DNA from: Durusdinium trenchii
Taxonomy: Eukaryota > Sar > Dinophyceae > Suessiales > Symbiodiniaceae
Assembly (NCBI GenBank): GCA_963970005.1
Contig: CAXAMN010028916.1
Span: forward strand, 1,721,859-1,785,858
Length of the DNA stretch: 64,000 bases
Reading direction: 5' to 3'
Shown: piece after piece, positions 19,996 to 34,000 of the stretch
Numbering within the stretch: position 1 is the first letter of the stretch
Layout of the letters: every line of letters starts with the position of its first letter
The notes under the pieces: model-generated
The model's database searches: none
Told to the model about the DNA's origin: nothing
The model's input: the letters and a program-made list of their open reading frames with translations, nothing else
Translations under genes and position numbers: made by a program

Positions 19996-22700
19996 ATATA
20001 TATATATATATTTATATTACAATCTAAGACATTATATATTTGTAACATGCGGAATTATACCATTATATATATAGTTTGTAGATGTATATTCTGCTTTGAT
20101 CGACGTTTGCTGTAACAATCCCATGTTTGTGCTGTTCTGCAAACTTATATACAGTATCAGAATGGTTGAAAAACTTGTTTCCTCATTCATGCTTGTGCAA
20201 TGCCTTGTTCATGACCTGCTGAACAACCACAAGCTGTCAACGTCTGACCATGTACATCGATCACATACAAAGGCAGGACAAAAGTTGGTAACAAGCCTGC
20301 GAATACATGACCTACAACCGTTTCCCCTTAGAATCCTACAGCGGATCACAGTGGAATTCCCACGGATTAATTTCAACCCCGAAGTACATTTACATTACAA
20401 CTTCGTCCGGGGTGGACTTTCCGCCAGAATGCCGGAAAGAGAAGTCATGTCATCTCGAGTGAAGTTGTTACACGTTCTTCATGAAGCAGTGCCATTCCCA
20501 TACGGAATGGCTTTGCGATTGGACTCATTGGACGAAAGCCCAGCACTGTCGAGTCCGAAGGTGAATCCGGTGTTCCCATTCGGGACGGTTCCAAAATGAA
20601 TCCGGTGATGGGTAGCAAAATGGCAGGCATGGAAAGACATCAGAACCACCGACCATTGCAGGATGCAGATGAGGACAAAACGAGACATGTTTCCATATGT
20701 GTCCATTCTTCTAAGGGTCGCATTGTGTATTTTTTTGCACAAGAAATGGAGGTCACGCTGCACGCCCCAATCTCTTCTTAGATCTGTCAGACTCTGTCCT
20801 GACCGCGCTTTGAGCGAGGTAACTTTGCAAATGAACCACTTGAGCGGTCCTTCATATGTACTTCTTGTCAGGTGAGACGATTAGTCGAACAACTTCCCCT
20901 GTTCCTGATCTGTCAAAAATCCGGAGTTTTTGAGAGAAAAATGGGAAGATGCTGTGACACGCCACTGTCACAGTCACAGTGCATTCGATTCAAGTGCATT
21001 CGATTCAAGGAGGAGCAAACACAGGCTTGTAGTGTCGGATCATCAATAGTTTGAAGGACCTATGACCTATGATGGCTGTCATGGCCAGGATGTTCCACCA
21101 GATATCGCAGCACCTCCGCTGTGAGGCACGAGCGCTCTTCGCCCGGCATGGAGCGAATTTCACTTGTCATGAAGAACGCGATACCTGGGGCAGCATAGCA
21201 AGCCATCAAGGCTCTCTCTCTCTCTCTCTGCATGTTCTACATCTTTGTCAGCTTCCACTACATAGTAGAATTTGCAAAAATGGACCCGTATAGCAGCCGT
21301 GGTCCTCTTTCCACGGGGCATTCAGCTCATAACGCACCCAGAACCTGAGGTCCAACGAGCCCCCCGAGGACCCGGCCCAGTCCAACCAGCTGGAGCTTCC
21401 CAGTCATACTGCTTCATGTACCTTTGAAAAAAGCACAGGAGGCAGAAAACGATGAGGCATGGAAGATCACGACATATCTTAGTGTCTGAAAACGATCTTT
21501 GTCAGAGTATGGGAGCTGAAAAGGTCAAGGAGTCAGGGGATCTGCCGATCTGGATGAAAATCTCCCGACTAAACCATGAGGATTCTGCTGTCAACCGTGC
21601 CAACTTCGGCGAGTCTCACTTTCATTGAAGCCACTGCATCCGTTCTGTAGGAGTGAGTGTCTCACTTGAGTCAGAAGCATTCAAATGAAACATATTCCTC
21701 TTAAAATTGCCAGGTGGAAAATCGGTGATTGTCTCTATGGTTTGGGTGCAAAAGAAATACAATTAAATAGAACAACAAAAAAATAACGCATCCGGTCCGC
21801 ATCCGCTCCGTGTTCGGCTCGATCCAACCAGCTCGCCCACCTCAGCAAGGCGGCTGAAGGCCCATCCTCCGTCGCCAAGAGGAATCGAGTCACCTGACAA
21901 CTCAGACGTACTCAAGAGTCCAATTGTGAATAATTAATGAGCAAGTATTGTTATATAAAGTAGTATTGTTTGATATATTGTTTAATGTCTTACTGTATTT
22001 TTATATATTTGATATACAGTATATATAGTATTGTTTGCTTACCAATTCAGTAAGAAATCCTCATGCATGAAATCATTGGTATTCAAATATATGCATTCGC
22101 CTAAGACTAAGACTCCATGGCTTGTCGGCTAGTTGTCTATCACTGTCCTCGTTCCTGGCTCAACCAGTTTCGCATTTCCAAACCATGAGTTGTCTTATCC
22201 TGCTTCCGCTGTCTGCAGTGCACTATAGTGCACTGCATATTCTGCAGCAGCCTCTTCCTATAGATGCTCCAACAAAGCTTTTTGGTACGAAGGCGGGGTG
22301 TCAATCAAGGAGCAACAAAAACAAACACATGCATCAAATCAAAACAAACCGGAAATCCGAACTTCTTTATGTTTGATGCTGTTGCAACGAAGCTCCAATA
22401 AAACAGGACCCAATGTGGTTCTGGTGAATAACCTCTTCTGGTTTTCCACTCATGACCTGGGGAAGGCCTCCGATCGTCGTTCGATTGAGTTCCTAGTCTA
22501 CTAGCTGCTTTTCTCATCCGATGTCGTTCAGAATGCCATTTCCACCCTAAATGGATCGCTTTGACCACCAGAAATAGGTGCGGTGGGGTGAATTCTGGCC
22601 CCTGTGACCACCTATTACATTTGGACCTCTTGGTTTCTTTCTTCAACTCACGTGTTGGGAAAGATTTTCCTCTGCTCAACTGCTTGTCACTGCCGCCAGC
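19996..22700. other. Intergenic or 3' flank of the cyclase gene
   Basis: No coding frame recognised. Very AT-rich runs lie at 19996-20090 and 21930-22040 (TATATA-type), and a CT microsatellite at 21214-21230. The last exons and 3' UTR of the channel-cyclase gene should be here but were not identified. Confidence 0.45.
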
Positions 22701-25069
22701 CTCCAGCATGTCCTTGGCCACTCCCCACTCGCCAGCCTGCAACGGGGCTCTAGTTGGTGATTGGTTTTCTGAGTGTCGCAGGTGCGACAGTCACTGTGAC
22801 ACATTACCAAGCCATCACAACACAAGCCAGGACCAGCCATGGCCATGGCCTCGTAGTTCAAGTACGCCATGTTGAATCGGCAAAAGAACCTAGGCAAAGC
22901 ATGCTGATTTCACCAGTGCAATCTTGACTTGTGTAGAATCTCCGATTTGACTATGCCCACCATGTGAGAGGGGAGAGAGGTAAGGGGAGGACAACAGGAG
23001 ATGAGTGGCTTAAGGTTTCCAGTGCATTTCCCAATGTCCTGTGTATATATATATATAAAGAACAACAAGCAACTTGGCCATTCACTGAGACACTGGATTC
23101 ACAGAGTACACGCCGCAAACAAACCAACTGGAACCAGCGTCATTATTTTCTGGCAACTGGCAAATCCTTTGCTCCACAAATATTCTCTCGACCACCTGTG
23201 TCCCACCCGCAGCTGTTTTTTGAGTTACACCGCAGCGATTTTTTGAGTCACACCGTGTGCGTCCCTCATGAGTGTTTGAGTTTGTGTCTCAAATGTATTA
23301 TATATGTACTCTCCTAGTCCTGGATAGTCCTAGTCTGTTTGAGGTCATCCCAATCCTTTCTCTAACTCTTCTATCAAGCCACTCCGAGGTGAACTTGTTG
23401 CGCATGGTCACGATATCAGCATCCCTCGTGAGCATAAAGCACATCCTTGGAATTCAAGTCTGTCCATCCTTCTCTCTGTCTGAAAACAATAGCAGCAATC
23501 CTTTTGACGCAGTAAGTCAGTAAGTCCAGCCAAACAGCCAGTGAAGTTCTCCCGAAACATGAGGAAAAATAAACGATTCTCTCTTTGGGCCTCATCCAAG
23601 ATGTAGTGAGTTTCCCAATGGCCCAATATCTCCCCAAATCAACCATGTACGACAGTGATTCCAATGTAACCATCCCAGAAAACCCAATATCTCGCTGTCG
23701 CATAAATGCGTGCGTGCGCCAAGACGCTGGAAGTCGTCGCTCCAGCGTTCAGCCTTCGTCCGTTCTCTTTCATGGCCTCGAGTGGCCCCGCACGTCGCCA
23801 CGCGAGTCGCACGTCGCACGCGACGAGAGGCTTTTTGAGACGAGAGACGGACGGGATTTCAGTGGAACCCACGGAGAGGAACCCATGAGGAGAAAGAACC
23901 CCCTCCGTAGACATCAAAGTGCATCAAAGTGCCACGTGCCATGATGCTTTTGAACAGAATTATCTGGGGCGAAGCATTTGAAGAATATTATCCACTTCTG
24001 CCGGCTTCCATGCAGGCTCCAAACAAAATTGACATATTATATAAATATGATGAAATGATGCATCTCGCAAAGATGCACCGAAAGCCTTGTGAGTAGCGCG
24101 ACAAAAGCAAAATGGCTGGTTTGAGTACAGGATTCGAGAAATCCTAAGCGAGGTGAGACATTGAAACTGTGCATTTCATCTACAACAGCTGTTCAGCTGT
24201 TTCATCTACAGCTGTCCCAGGGAGATTGGTTGGCCGATTTGGACCACCCCGTCTTTCGGGGGTCTCCGGAGTCCGGTCTTTCTCAAGGTTTAAACTTGGT
24301 CCGACCGTCTGTCCATGGGGACAGGGCACGGCACCAGCCCAGATGCGGCAAGTGATGAGTAACAAATGAAGAAAAAAACAAGCTACTAGTAACAAGGGGC
24401 ATTACGGCATTACTACTAGTAGCGTCCGAAGCTACTAGTAGCAAAAACAAAAATCAACGTGGAGATGAAAATCCCAGGCTTCGCCATGTTCCAAGCGCCC
24501 AACGGAGTCGGTACTTGTCTTTCTTCTGCGCAGCCTTCCAGAGTTGGACAAGGAACAGCGACTGCGCAGTGCACAGGGATCAACATTTTGTATAGCATTA
24601 GTAAAAGGACTCCAACTGTCCACAAGCATTGTTTGAAGTGCTGATCCTATTCTAGTCAACACTCCATGATTCTCTTGATTTCTGTTCCAGGCTTCGAGAC
24701 TGGTATGAATGAATGACTCTTTGAAAAATAATAGACTTCTCATCTCGCATCGTGTCCTGCCGTCGAATTGTCGCCACGTGCACCTCGCGATTTTGAGTCT
24801 CGGTCTTGCGAGCACCATCGGACAAGGTTCCTGCGAGGGCTCCGACGCACGAGGGCTTCGACGCGTCGGTTCCTGTTCTCTCCGAAGGTGGAACGGTCAG
24901 AGACGGTGCCTGAGAAACGAATGGGCTTCCGATTGTCTCTTCCAGGATTGCCATGTCTAAATCATGTATGACGAGACCTGAAGAGGCATGGCCGCATGGC
25001 CGGCCCTTGACAAACCGGTGATCACCCACGTCCTTGCACTGGCTGAGGAGGAGTTACTGCAGCTTCAAC
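22701..25069 (-). CDS. C-terminal exons of the cyclase gene
   Basis: Exons 25069-25033 (VEAAVTPPQPVQ, moderate support), 23445-23383 (TRDADIVTMRNKFTS), 22889-22850 (FFCRFNMAYLNYE) and 22736-22701 (AGEWGVAKDMLE). The last three join in phase through GT and GC donors and fit the helical region that follows the catalytic domain in this cyclase family. At least one exon between 25033 and 23445 and the end of the protein are missing from my reading. Confidence 0.75.
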
Positions 25070-28000
25070 CTCCCGCAAAAGCACTTATATACATGATCTT
25101 ACATGTGCAAATCAGCGCCTCGATTTGCCGTAAAAAAATATTGCCCAGGCACGTGCTACCAAAAATAATTCATAAGAAAGGCATCTCAGAACACCATCCT
25201 GTTCAACCACTGGCTCGTTACATCTTGTCACTGGCTCCTCCAAGGCCAAGTCGTTCAAATCATAGGTGTAGAGCTTGAACGGCTCCTTTTTGGGGGGCTG
25301 CAGAGGTCTGAGGATTAGGGCTTTACCAGGGCCCCATAGGTCTGAGGAACCAAATTCCAAAGAATCTTCCCTCGACAGGGAAGAAAGTCTACCGGGAGCT
25401 GGGGGTAAAGCAACTTAGGCAACGTTGGTTGACTCTCATTGTCTGATATTTTCTGATCAGTGCCCGCGCCAACATTGTTTCTCGCACATGCTGAGTAGAT
25501 GTTGCAAAGGCCTTTCTTGAGATGCTAGAAACTGCTGGGATTCACAGATTCACAGCGGTAAACCTGGTGTTCTAATGCAGACTCCGTCCTTGGTTGCAGA
25601 GAGCCTCACATGGTCGATGATCCGGCATTCCTGGACGCTCCGGTGGTGTCGGTGTCATGGTGTGACTCCCATCGTGGCCGTGCCTCGGAGACCTCGACAG
25701 ACATCAGCTTGATGATAGCATCCGTCATCAAGATGAGGCAACCATACTGCTTGGTCACTGCCTGCGAGGTTTCTCATAGGTTCTCATGATTTCTCCAGTT
25801 TTTTTTGGCATGCGGAGGAGATGAATGCAAACTCAAGGTGCTTTGTGTGCTTGAGTCCACAGAAATTGTCCAGCCCTCGCTTAGTAGTACTAGTTCAAGC
25901 CACGTGCACTGTTCACTGTGTCATAACAATGCAAAGAATTTGATTCTATGTTTACAAATCCACCAGTCGTGTTTGATCAAGAACACCTTTCAAACACGCT
26001 CTTGTGGCACTCAAAAAAGGAGGGGATGGACAAGAAGTGTTCTGCCTCAAGTCGCGCGGCCATGTTGACATTGGGGCTGAGATATGAGGCATCGATCTTG
26101 AACTCGGAGCCGATCGCACCCTGGTGCAGCACCGCTGGCAGTTACTGTACTATTTGGCCGCCATGCCGGTGCTTCTCTGCAACAACCCTGCCTCGATAGC
26201 CCAACCACTGTGCAAGCCGAAGCCCATTCGGACACGGTAGTTTGGCAGCCTGTCTGCTCTCGTCCAAGCCGCGACCATCGAGATGGTCAAAGCGGGTTCT
26301 CTCCCGATTCTTTTGGAATTTGGCAACGTGTTTCTGAAACACCCAATTCTGATTCTGATTCTTTTGGATTTGCCAGCAATTAACAAGAAGCTACTAGTAA
26401 CAAAGGGTATCGCTACTAGGAGCAAGAAGCTCCTAGTAGCTCCTGTCATTACTAGTAGTAACAAGAAGCTACTACTTTGCCCTTAAAGTTCTTGGTCTTG
26501 GTGTTGTGCATTCCCTGCCTTTTGGCGAGCTTTGGATGGTTGCGATACTCCGCCAACAAGGGTGACTTGTTGATCTGTGCCTCGGTCCCCAGCTGTGGTG
26601 TTTCCGTGCAAAGCTAGTTTTGATTGTTACAGGTTCTTCTCCAAGCCCCTCACAATGATCTTGATGAAGGACAGCAACGACATGTCTGCAAGCTTTTTCT
26701 GCCTCAGCTCAGTTCTAGCCATGCACTGATACCAAGCCAAACTGATGTCTCGACAGCAGAATCAAATGGGCCTTGTGGAGATTGATTGTTCATCTGAGCG
26801 CCAAGGTCTTTTGTGAGTAAAGTCTAAATGTGTATGGTGATCTTTTGCTTGATTGTTCAAGTTATCGGTGTTGTTTTTTGGTAGTTCACCATATCGTTCT
26901 GCAGGGTTTGGAGCAATCTACATCATGGAAAAATCCTTCGAAGAGTAAACTCTTACATGAACTGTTTCGCCTGTTGCTCATGTCGTTTTCTGCTTGCCCA
27001 GGTCCTGGACTTGGCTGGGCTGTATCCAGAAAGCCTCCAGGTCAGTAAGAAAGCTTCACCTGTCCGGGCGGTGCAGCTAGTCCCAAAGGGTAAACCGGCT
27101 CTGGCGGGCTTTGGGCATCGCATCATGTGGCCAAACCAGTGCATCCTACTGCTTGGCCGGGCCTATGTTTTTGTTGGGGTTGCCAAAGAACTCGTTGACG
27201 CAGGAGTGAATGACCGACGCAATGCGATTCACAAAGACCATCACCTGGTCCTGGAGATTTGGCAGACACTGGAGATTTGCAAGACTTCGACTTCACACAG
27301 CTTGGGGTACTTTCATCAACAGTCTGTTTCGACTGCTTGCTTTCACTAGGAATTCACACGCGAGCGTGTGCGTGCAAGCCGGTTCCCTGTCCACTTGATC
27401 AAACCACGGACCTTCGTCCCGGGCATTCCAGCCTTCCTAAACAGTCCAACATCGGTCCTAAACGGTCAACCACCGGAGAGACCTGAGACCTCCATGCAGC
27501 ATGGATGGGAGGAGATTGGGGGGATGAGACCTGCCACACGGACGACTCTGCTCCTGCAGGACTTCCGTTGCATCGGTGAAGTTTCGGATGTCGCAGAAGC
27601 CAAAAATGGCCTGTCAGTTTGTCTGTCAGACAGGATCTGTCAGGTTCGTGGTGAGTGTCAAAACCAAAAGAGAGACGGGGAAAGGAGCAAATGAGCTAAG
27701 CCGTGAATCCCTCCCAAAACCGCCCAATTCTGTATGGAAGACTGGCCAAATAGTGTTCTCTCAATGAATTTTGAAACCACCCCATAGATCAGAGAAACCT
27801 GGAGCCTGGAACAGAAAAAATTCGACTCCAGGGGTCTGAGAGGCTTGCAAGCATGTTGACAAGAGTGATTCCAGCGTAGTTTCAACATGCAGACAAATTG
27901 GGTCTGACACCCAGCATCGTCATGCAACGGGAAGAGAAAAGTCCAGGATGGATTGAGGCTGCATCTTCATGCAGCATTGAAGCAAAAATCCCTGCGGACT

Positions 28001-31000
28001 GTACACAAACATGACAAAACTATACAAAACTGCTCCTCGCTACAGCATCTTCATGCAGCATTGAGCAAAATCCCTGCGGACTGTAAACAAACATGACAAA
28101 NNNNNNNNNNTGCAGCATTGAGCAAAATCCCTGCGGACTGTAAACAAACATGACAAACTGCTCCTCCCTGCAGCATCTTCATGCAACGGGAAGAGGAAAG
28201 TCCAGGCTGGATTGAGGCTGCATCTTCATGCAGCATTGAGCAAAATCCCTGCGGACTGTAAACAAAAATTACAAAACTGCTCCTCCCTGCAGCATCTTCA
28301 TGCAACATCTGGAGGCACACAAAACTCGTCTTGTACAAACAAATGCTTGAGGGCTTAAACGGTACGTTCGACAAGCAACTAGAAGCTGCATCATCACACA
28401 GCTCTGATGTCTCGTCTGCATCCAACATGCTGCATCTTCATGCGGCATGTGCCCTGGAGGTTCCCAGGTGTTACGTCTTCACACCAAGAACACAACCTCC
28501 CAATCCTCTGTGCTCAGCTGATGACGCAGCAAGGAGCCATGGGCTGAAGCATCCAAGGACTATTGAGAGCTTCTTCGGCATCACAGCGATCGCACTCAGG
28601 AGCGAGCATGTGTTTGGCGAGCTCTAAGGCCGGGATTGACTCCTCCTGCAGGAAGAACCAACGGCATGAAATGTGACAGGCCTCTCATGGCATCTGATTC
28701 CTTATCAACTAGGTGACGAGTCTAAACACTGAGTCACATCATCATGCCCGATGTAAAACCCTTGGGCCCTTGAAATGAATGACCATTCCTGCTTCCACGT
28801 CTTCTTGTCCAGAAGCTTCTCTGCATCCTGCAGCATCTTGGGAGTTGGATTTTCTCCAGGTTGGACGTAGTAAGCCCCACAAACCAGACCGACAAAAAGC
28901 ACTCCTTGGACTTGATACTGTGGCTACCAAAATCATTAATTCCATCCGTCACTGTATGCCCCTGTACCAAGCATACTAGGCTATGTTTGGTAATTATACA
29001 GTATACACCATTTTTGACAGCTTTAGCTCAGCCGGGGTCAAAACCATTCATCCAATACGCCAAGTCTCCGGTGCTGTACAGATCACATTTCTCTGTATAA
29101 AGATTGCCCTGGTCCACCTCTGGCGCCATGAATGGGCGTGTGCCAGCCCGACCCGACATCGCAAAGCCTTGTGGAATCTCGCACGCCAGGTTGAAGTCGG
29201 CCAACTTCCATTGGTGTCCTCTGGACTAGTAGGTTGGAGGCCATCGCTCTTGGGGTTGGAGGCCATCGCTAGTAGGTTACCTTAAAGTCTGTTTCTTAAA
29301 GTCTTTTTCTTAAAGTGTCTGGATGTGTTGTCCTCTGGACTGAAGCACATTGTCGGGCTTGATGTCTCGGTGTGCCACCTGGTTCTCATGGAGGAAGCTT
29401 ACAGCGGACAGAAGCTGCTGCAGAGCATTCCAAATCTCCCAGGTGCTGGGTTTGAGATAGCATTTCATCCCTCCAAGTTTCTCAACTTTGTCAGCCATGT
29501 ACTCTGTCATGCTACCCTTCGTACAAAGCTCCAGCATCATGTCCATGATGCCCTGCTCCTGAAACACATCGTAAAGGCGGACGATGTTCTTGTGCTTCAT
29601 GCGGCTCAGCAATCGCACCTCAATGTCCTGCCAAGCGCTCTGGTCAAGAAGGACTTGCCTTGGCAGGATCATCAAGACAGACTTGCGTAACAAACTCTAA
29701 ACTCTACGCAAAGAAACAAAAAAACTTTGAAAAAATAAAACTAAAATAGCTGTTTCTTGAGAGATAGATATGATAGGTGTGGGAGGAAGGTGACCGATTT
29801 GATCTGGTGTTCAAAGCGCTTTTTCCAAAACACTGCATGTCAACATAACAGCCATTCATGATCTAGGAACTTCGACTCTTTAATATGTACTCAATTTCTT
29901 AAAGAATGGAACCATAATTAGTCTCATTCCAAAATATGTTCATGACAAAAGCAGAACTCGGGCAGGAGGGGGGCTACCTTTGGTGAACAACTCGTCAACC
30001 AATCCATAGATCGGATTCTCATCGTTATTCTGTTTGGTTTTGGCCGAGGCACTTCCATGCAAAGCGTTCTTTCGTGACCTTGTGCTGCACTTCGCTCACT
30101 TGCCCAAACTTCCCACGTCCCAAACCCCGGATCACCGTGTATTTGTCTGCCACCTGGATGGTCGGGTGCGAGGGTTTGGGCAACAAATCAGCTCTCTCCA
30201 GTCAGAAAGACACCAAACAATTGGGGACAATGTTGATTGAGATGACACACCAATCTTGTCATCCTTGGGTTTGAGGCCCTGCCTCCTTGGACATGGTGGA
30301 TTGTTTGGAATCGCTTCTGGGATCCCGCTGTGGCACTGGGCAAGGCATTGTGACGAAATCGTAATGCAAGCGTAGCACTCTTTGCGTGTTGGACCCTTGG
30401 GCCGTTCGCGGCTGCAGAAAAAGAAGTCAGGAAGTTTCAGCGAGCTGCAAACGTGCGAGAAGGATCAGTTCCAAGACCCGTGCTTGGTGCTTAGCCATTC
30501 ATGGCAGTCGATGGCGTCACCAAAGCAGATTCACAGGATGCCGGATTCTACGCCGCTTTGTTCAAGATATTTCAACATGTTCTGAATCTCAGGATCTTGA
30601 ATGAAACAGAAGCAACTGTACCCTGGCTCAACAATCATGCAACAGAAGAGGGGGTGCACAGTACAAAGACGGTCCAAGATGTCTTTCAGCCGAATTCATT
30701 CTCCACCTTCAAGTAAATGTGCAATACTGTTGGGAGTTCAGGAGATGGAGTTGCGCTTAACATGGATGGAACCCACTCCCTCTTCCCCGTCACCTCTACT
30801 CGTCGGCCAGGAATCATGGCCTGAAACAGGTGGCCCATATAAGCTGAAGCACAAGTAGCAGTGGAAACGGTGATGGTGACATTCTCTCGATCAAACTTGA
30901 AGGTACTGTAAGGTGCGTAATGCCGAGAAATAACAATGGCTGAAACCACAATGGTTGGTTCACAAAATGCGTCTGGCTGCAGCTCCAAACCTCTATCTTG

Positions 31001-34000
31001 GTGGTTCTAAATATTGCATTGAACGATGCAGGTACAAATCCATCCACATATACATAAGTAAAAACTATTAAAAACTCAGGTCTTTCTGAGCTGCCGGACA
31101 TTGAGCGCAGCGCTATCACCTCCACGCATGTTCTGGCCAATGATCTCAGCACCAGCCTGGCGATCAATCGAGGTCCTCCGCTTAGCCTTACTTCATCTTA
31201 CTTCAGTCGAGACATGAGACGTCTGCCAAAGCTTGGCCTCTCAAGTTCTAGCCGAACGGGACATGCTCGAGGCACCTCTCCAAATCCCAAAGCCAAGAGG
31301 GATCCGATCTTGATGATGGTCCTTGGGTGATAGAACGTATTAGAATAAGGCCATATGGCAACATGGACACTGCTCAATTTCAAGTCAAGTTTTCCCGATG
31401 TTACTTCAAAGAAAGATTTAGATCCGCCAAAAACATGGTCTCTACCTTCGCATCGGACACACTGAGATGCCGCACTTTTCCAGCACAACCGTCTCCATAG
31501 GCTCAGGAATCTGCTTTGGCGCAGAGCTTCTTCTCCTGTGCAATGAACGTTGTGAGGTATTGGTCGAACGAGTCATACGCCTGGACCACATTGCTTGTGG
31601 CGTGGAAGCCAACAGAACTATGCTCTGCACACCCTCAGCTCGACTCGACGGTCACTGCGAGACCTCTCAACAACGACATGTCGCCTTTGCATACAGCTAA
31701 GTCCTTGCATTCTGCCTCTTTTCAATGTGAGGCCCATGAGATTCGCATGGTTTCCTAAATACTGCGCTTCTCAAAGTTACACCAAAGATGTCCATCTCCT
31801 TTCCACCACCCCCCATGCCGCGCCTAATGCATTTCAGAGTGGCAGAGCAACACCTGGAAGCGCGGGGTATGGGCTCCGGCGTCAAACCCGGAAGCAAAGG
31901 GGCTGAGGTCTCACCTCCAAATAGGCTACAAACACAACCAAGCCAAACCGTGTCCAGAACGGAGTCCTTACTGTCAGGCATGTCACGCCTCTCCCTTGGG
32001 AGGCTCTGAGGGGCCACGGGTGACTTGTTCATTGGCTGAATGGCCAAACCTAGAGTGGCTTGTAGTATTTGGGCGATCCCTACAAGTGGGCCATATTGTG
32101 CTCAGCCAGGAAAAAACATCTTGAAGAGTCCTTGTTCTGCAGGCAACGCCTGCCACATGCCTCTTTAATTGAAGATTCCTGGTAAAGAATTAACATTCTT
32201 GGCTTGGCAAGACATCCACCACCGGTACCACTGCCGCCCCCCCCCCCCCCCGCCAGGCCGCACAGAGGCCCCCCGACCGACTGCAGCAACCCCGCTTGGC
32301 GGCGCTCTCCTCGGAGAGCCGGTCGAATCGAAGGGAAGAGAAACAGCCCTTCAATTGAGACGTGTTTGGATGGTCATTTGGATGCTGTTTGGATGGATGT
32401 GGGTGACATCAGCTGTGCTGACTTGAGCCTGTCACCTCGAATGTGGATCTTGCTAAGGGCAGTGTGTTTCAGATCGGGTTGCACGGCTTTCAGCTCTATA
32501 GGACTCCGATCTTGCGCATTGAAAAGACCAATCGTGTCGAACATGTGTCACATCTGGATCTGCTGCTTGGTGCGCTGCCGGATCGTTGGGCTCCCTTTGT
32601 TGGCCCCGCTTGATTGCTCTCACCTCAATGGCTACTCTGTAGACCCAAGAATAGAGATCCTGAAAAAATGGCACACAGTGGCAATGTGTGCGTCACACAT
32701 CAGTGCCTGCTCTCTGTGATGCTCCTCATCACCTGGAAATTAAAGAACATGCAGAGGATCTGTGAGCTTTTGTACTGTCCTCATCTATAACTGCTAGTGT
32801 GGTATTCTCCTACCATGGTCAGAATTAACAGTAGGGCAGCACACCCTAGCTTCTCGGATGTCTCTCCCTACAAACTCCTACAAACGAAAGCTTATCGACG
32901 CAAAGCTCGCCAAGCTCATGCAAGCAACATCAATGCTCCCCTCCGGCCTATGGTCATTGCTTCGAGCGGGTTGTTCCGGATCTTATCCAGCTTGGAGATC
33001 ATTCGCTCAATCGGTGTGAGAACTAACCTGCTCGCTTTAAAGACTGCCCCAAGCCCGAGTTAGCAGCCTTGGCCTCCCTGGTTGCTCTCCTTACAAATTG
33101 TCCTTTTTTTACCTCAACGAGAACTCTACACAATTGCCTGGTCAGCTCTAAAATTCCAAGCAATCGAGTCGAATTGAGTCCAACGCCATCAGGCCTATTG
33201 GCATCTTGTGAGAAGGTCATCGCCCCGAAGCCCAGCAGGAAACAAATGAAAATGGTCTGCGCCTTGGATTTGAATTTGGCAAGACCAGGGCTGCGATGGC
33301 AGCCAAGGTGCCAGGCGGCCCATCTACTTGCAAACTGGTTGCTTTCGTTTTTAAAAACAAGTTGGACCAGGACACGTCTTCTCCAAAACGCCAGGTTTTG
33401 AATTCCAAAACGCCAACGGTCGACTGGCTGTCTGTAGCTAAAGAAGATCAACTGGGCGCCATCTATGGGCATCTATGGCCCAGGCCGTGTTCAAGATCGC
33501 TTCTAGTCGGGCTCCAGACCTGATGGGACCAACGGCAAAGCTGAATTTACCTACGGAAGGTCGGCATCCGATAGCTACTACTGAGTTACTATTGCGGCTT
33601 GTTCGGTCAAGTCCATGGATTACTTAGAGACTTAGAGTAGCTTGTCATTTTAGCTTTAAAAAGAACTACGAGAAACTGACTGGTCAAAAGGGATCAGAAA
33701 GACCACGACTGTCACGATTTGTTTTGCGCCCGAAAAGATTCCGCCTGCGGTCAAAGACGAAAATGAAGTGGATCTCTTCGTACTCTGCCGAGGTGGCGGC
33801 CTGGTTGCAACGCCACGGGTGGTTGGACGGAAAGTGAGGTCATGTGAGGTCCAAGCAGTCGGAACGATCACGGTGCGTTCATTGTAGCGAAGCTTTTCAG
33901 GACAATCCTCAGCGCAAGCATGCGCGGGCTTGTTGAAGCTGGGAAGAGTAAGCAGGATCTAATTTGGGAAAGAAAGCCATCACATGCCATCACCCAGTCT

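Noticed and set aside
27919-28320. CRISPR-like array
   Set aside because: The units are contiguous tandem copies without unique spacers, in a eukaryotic intron.
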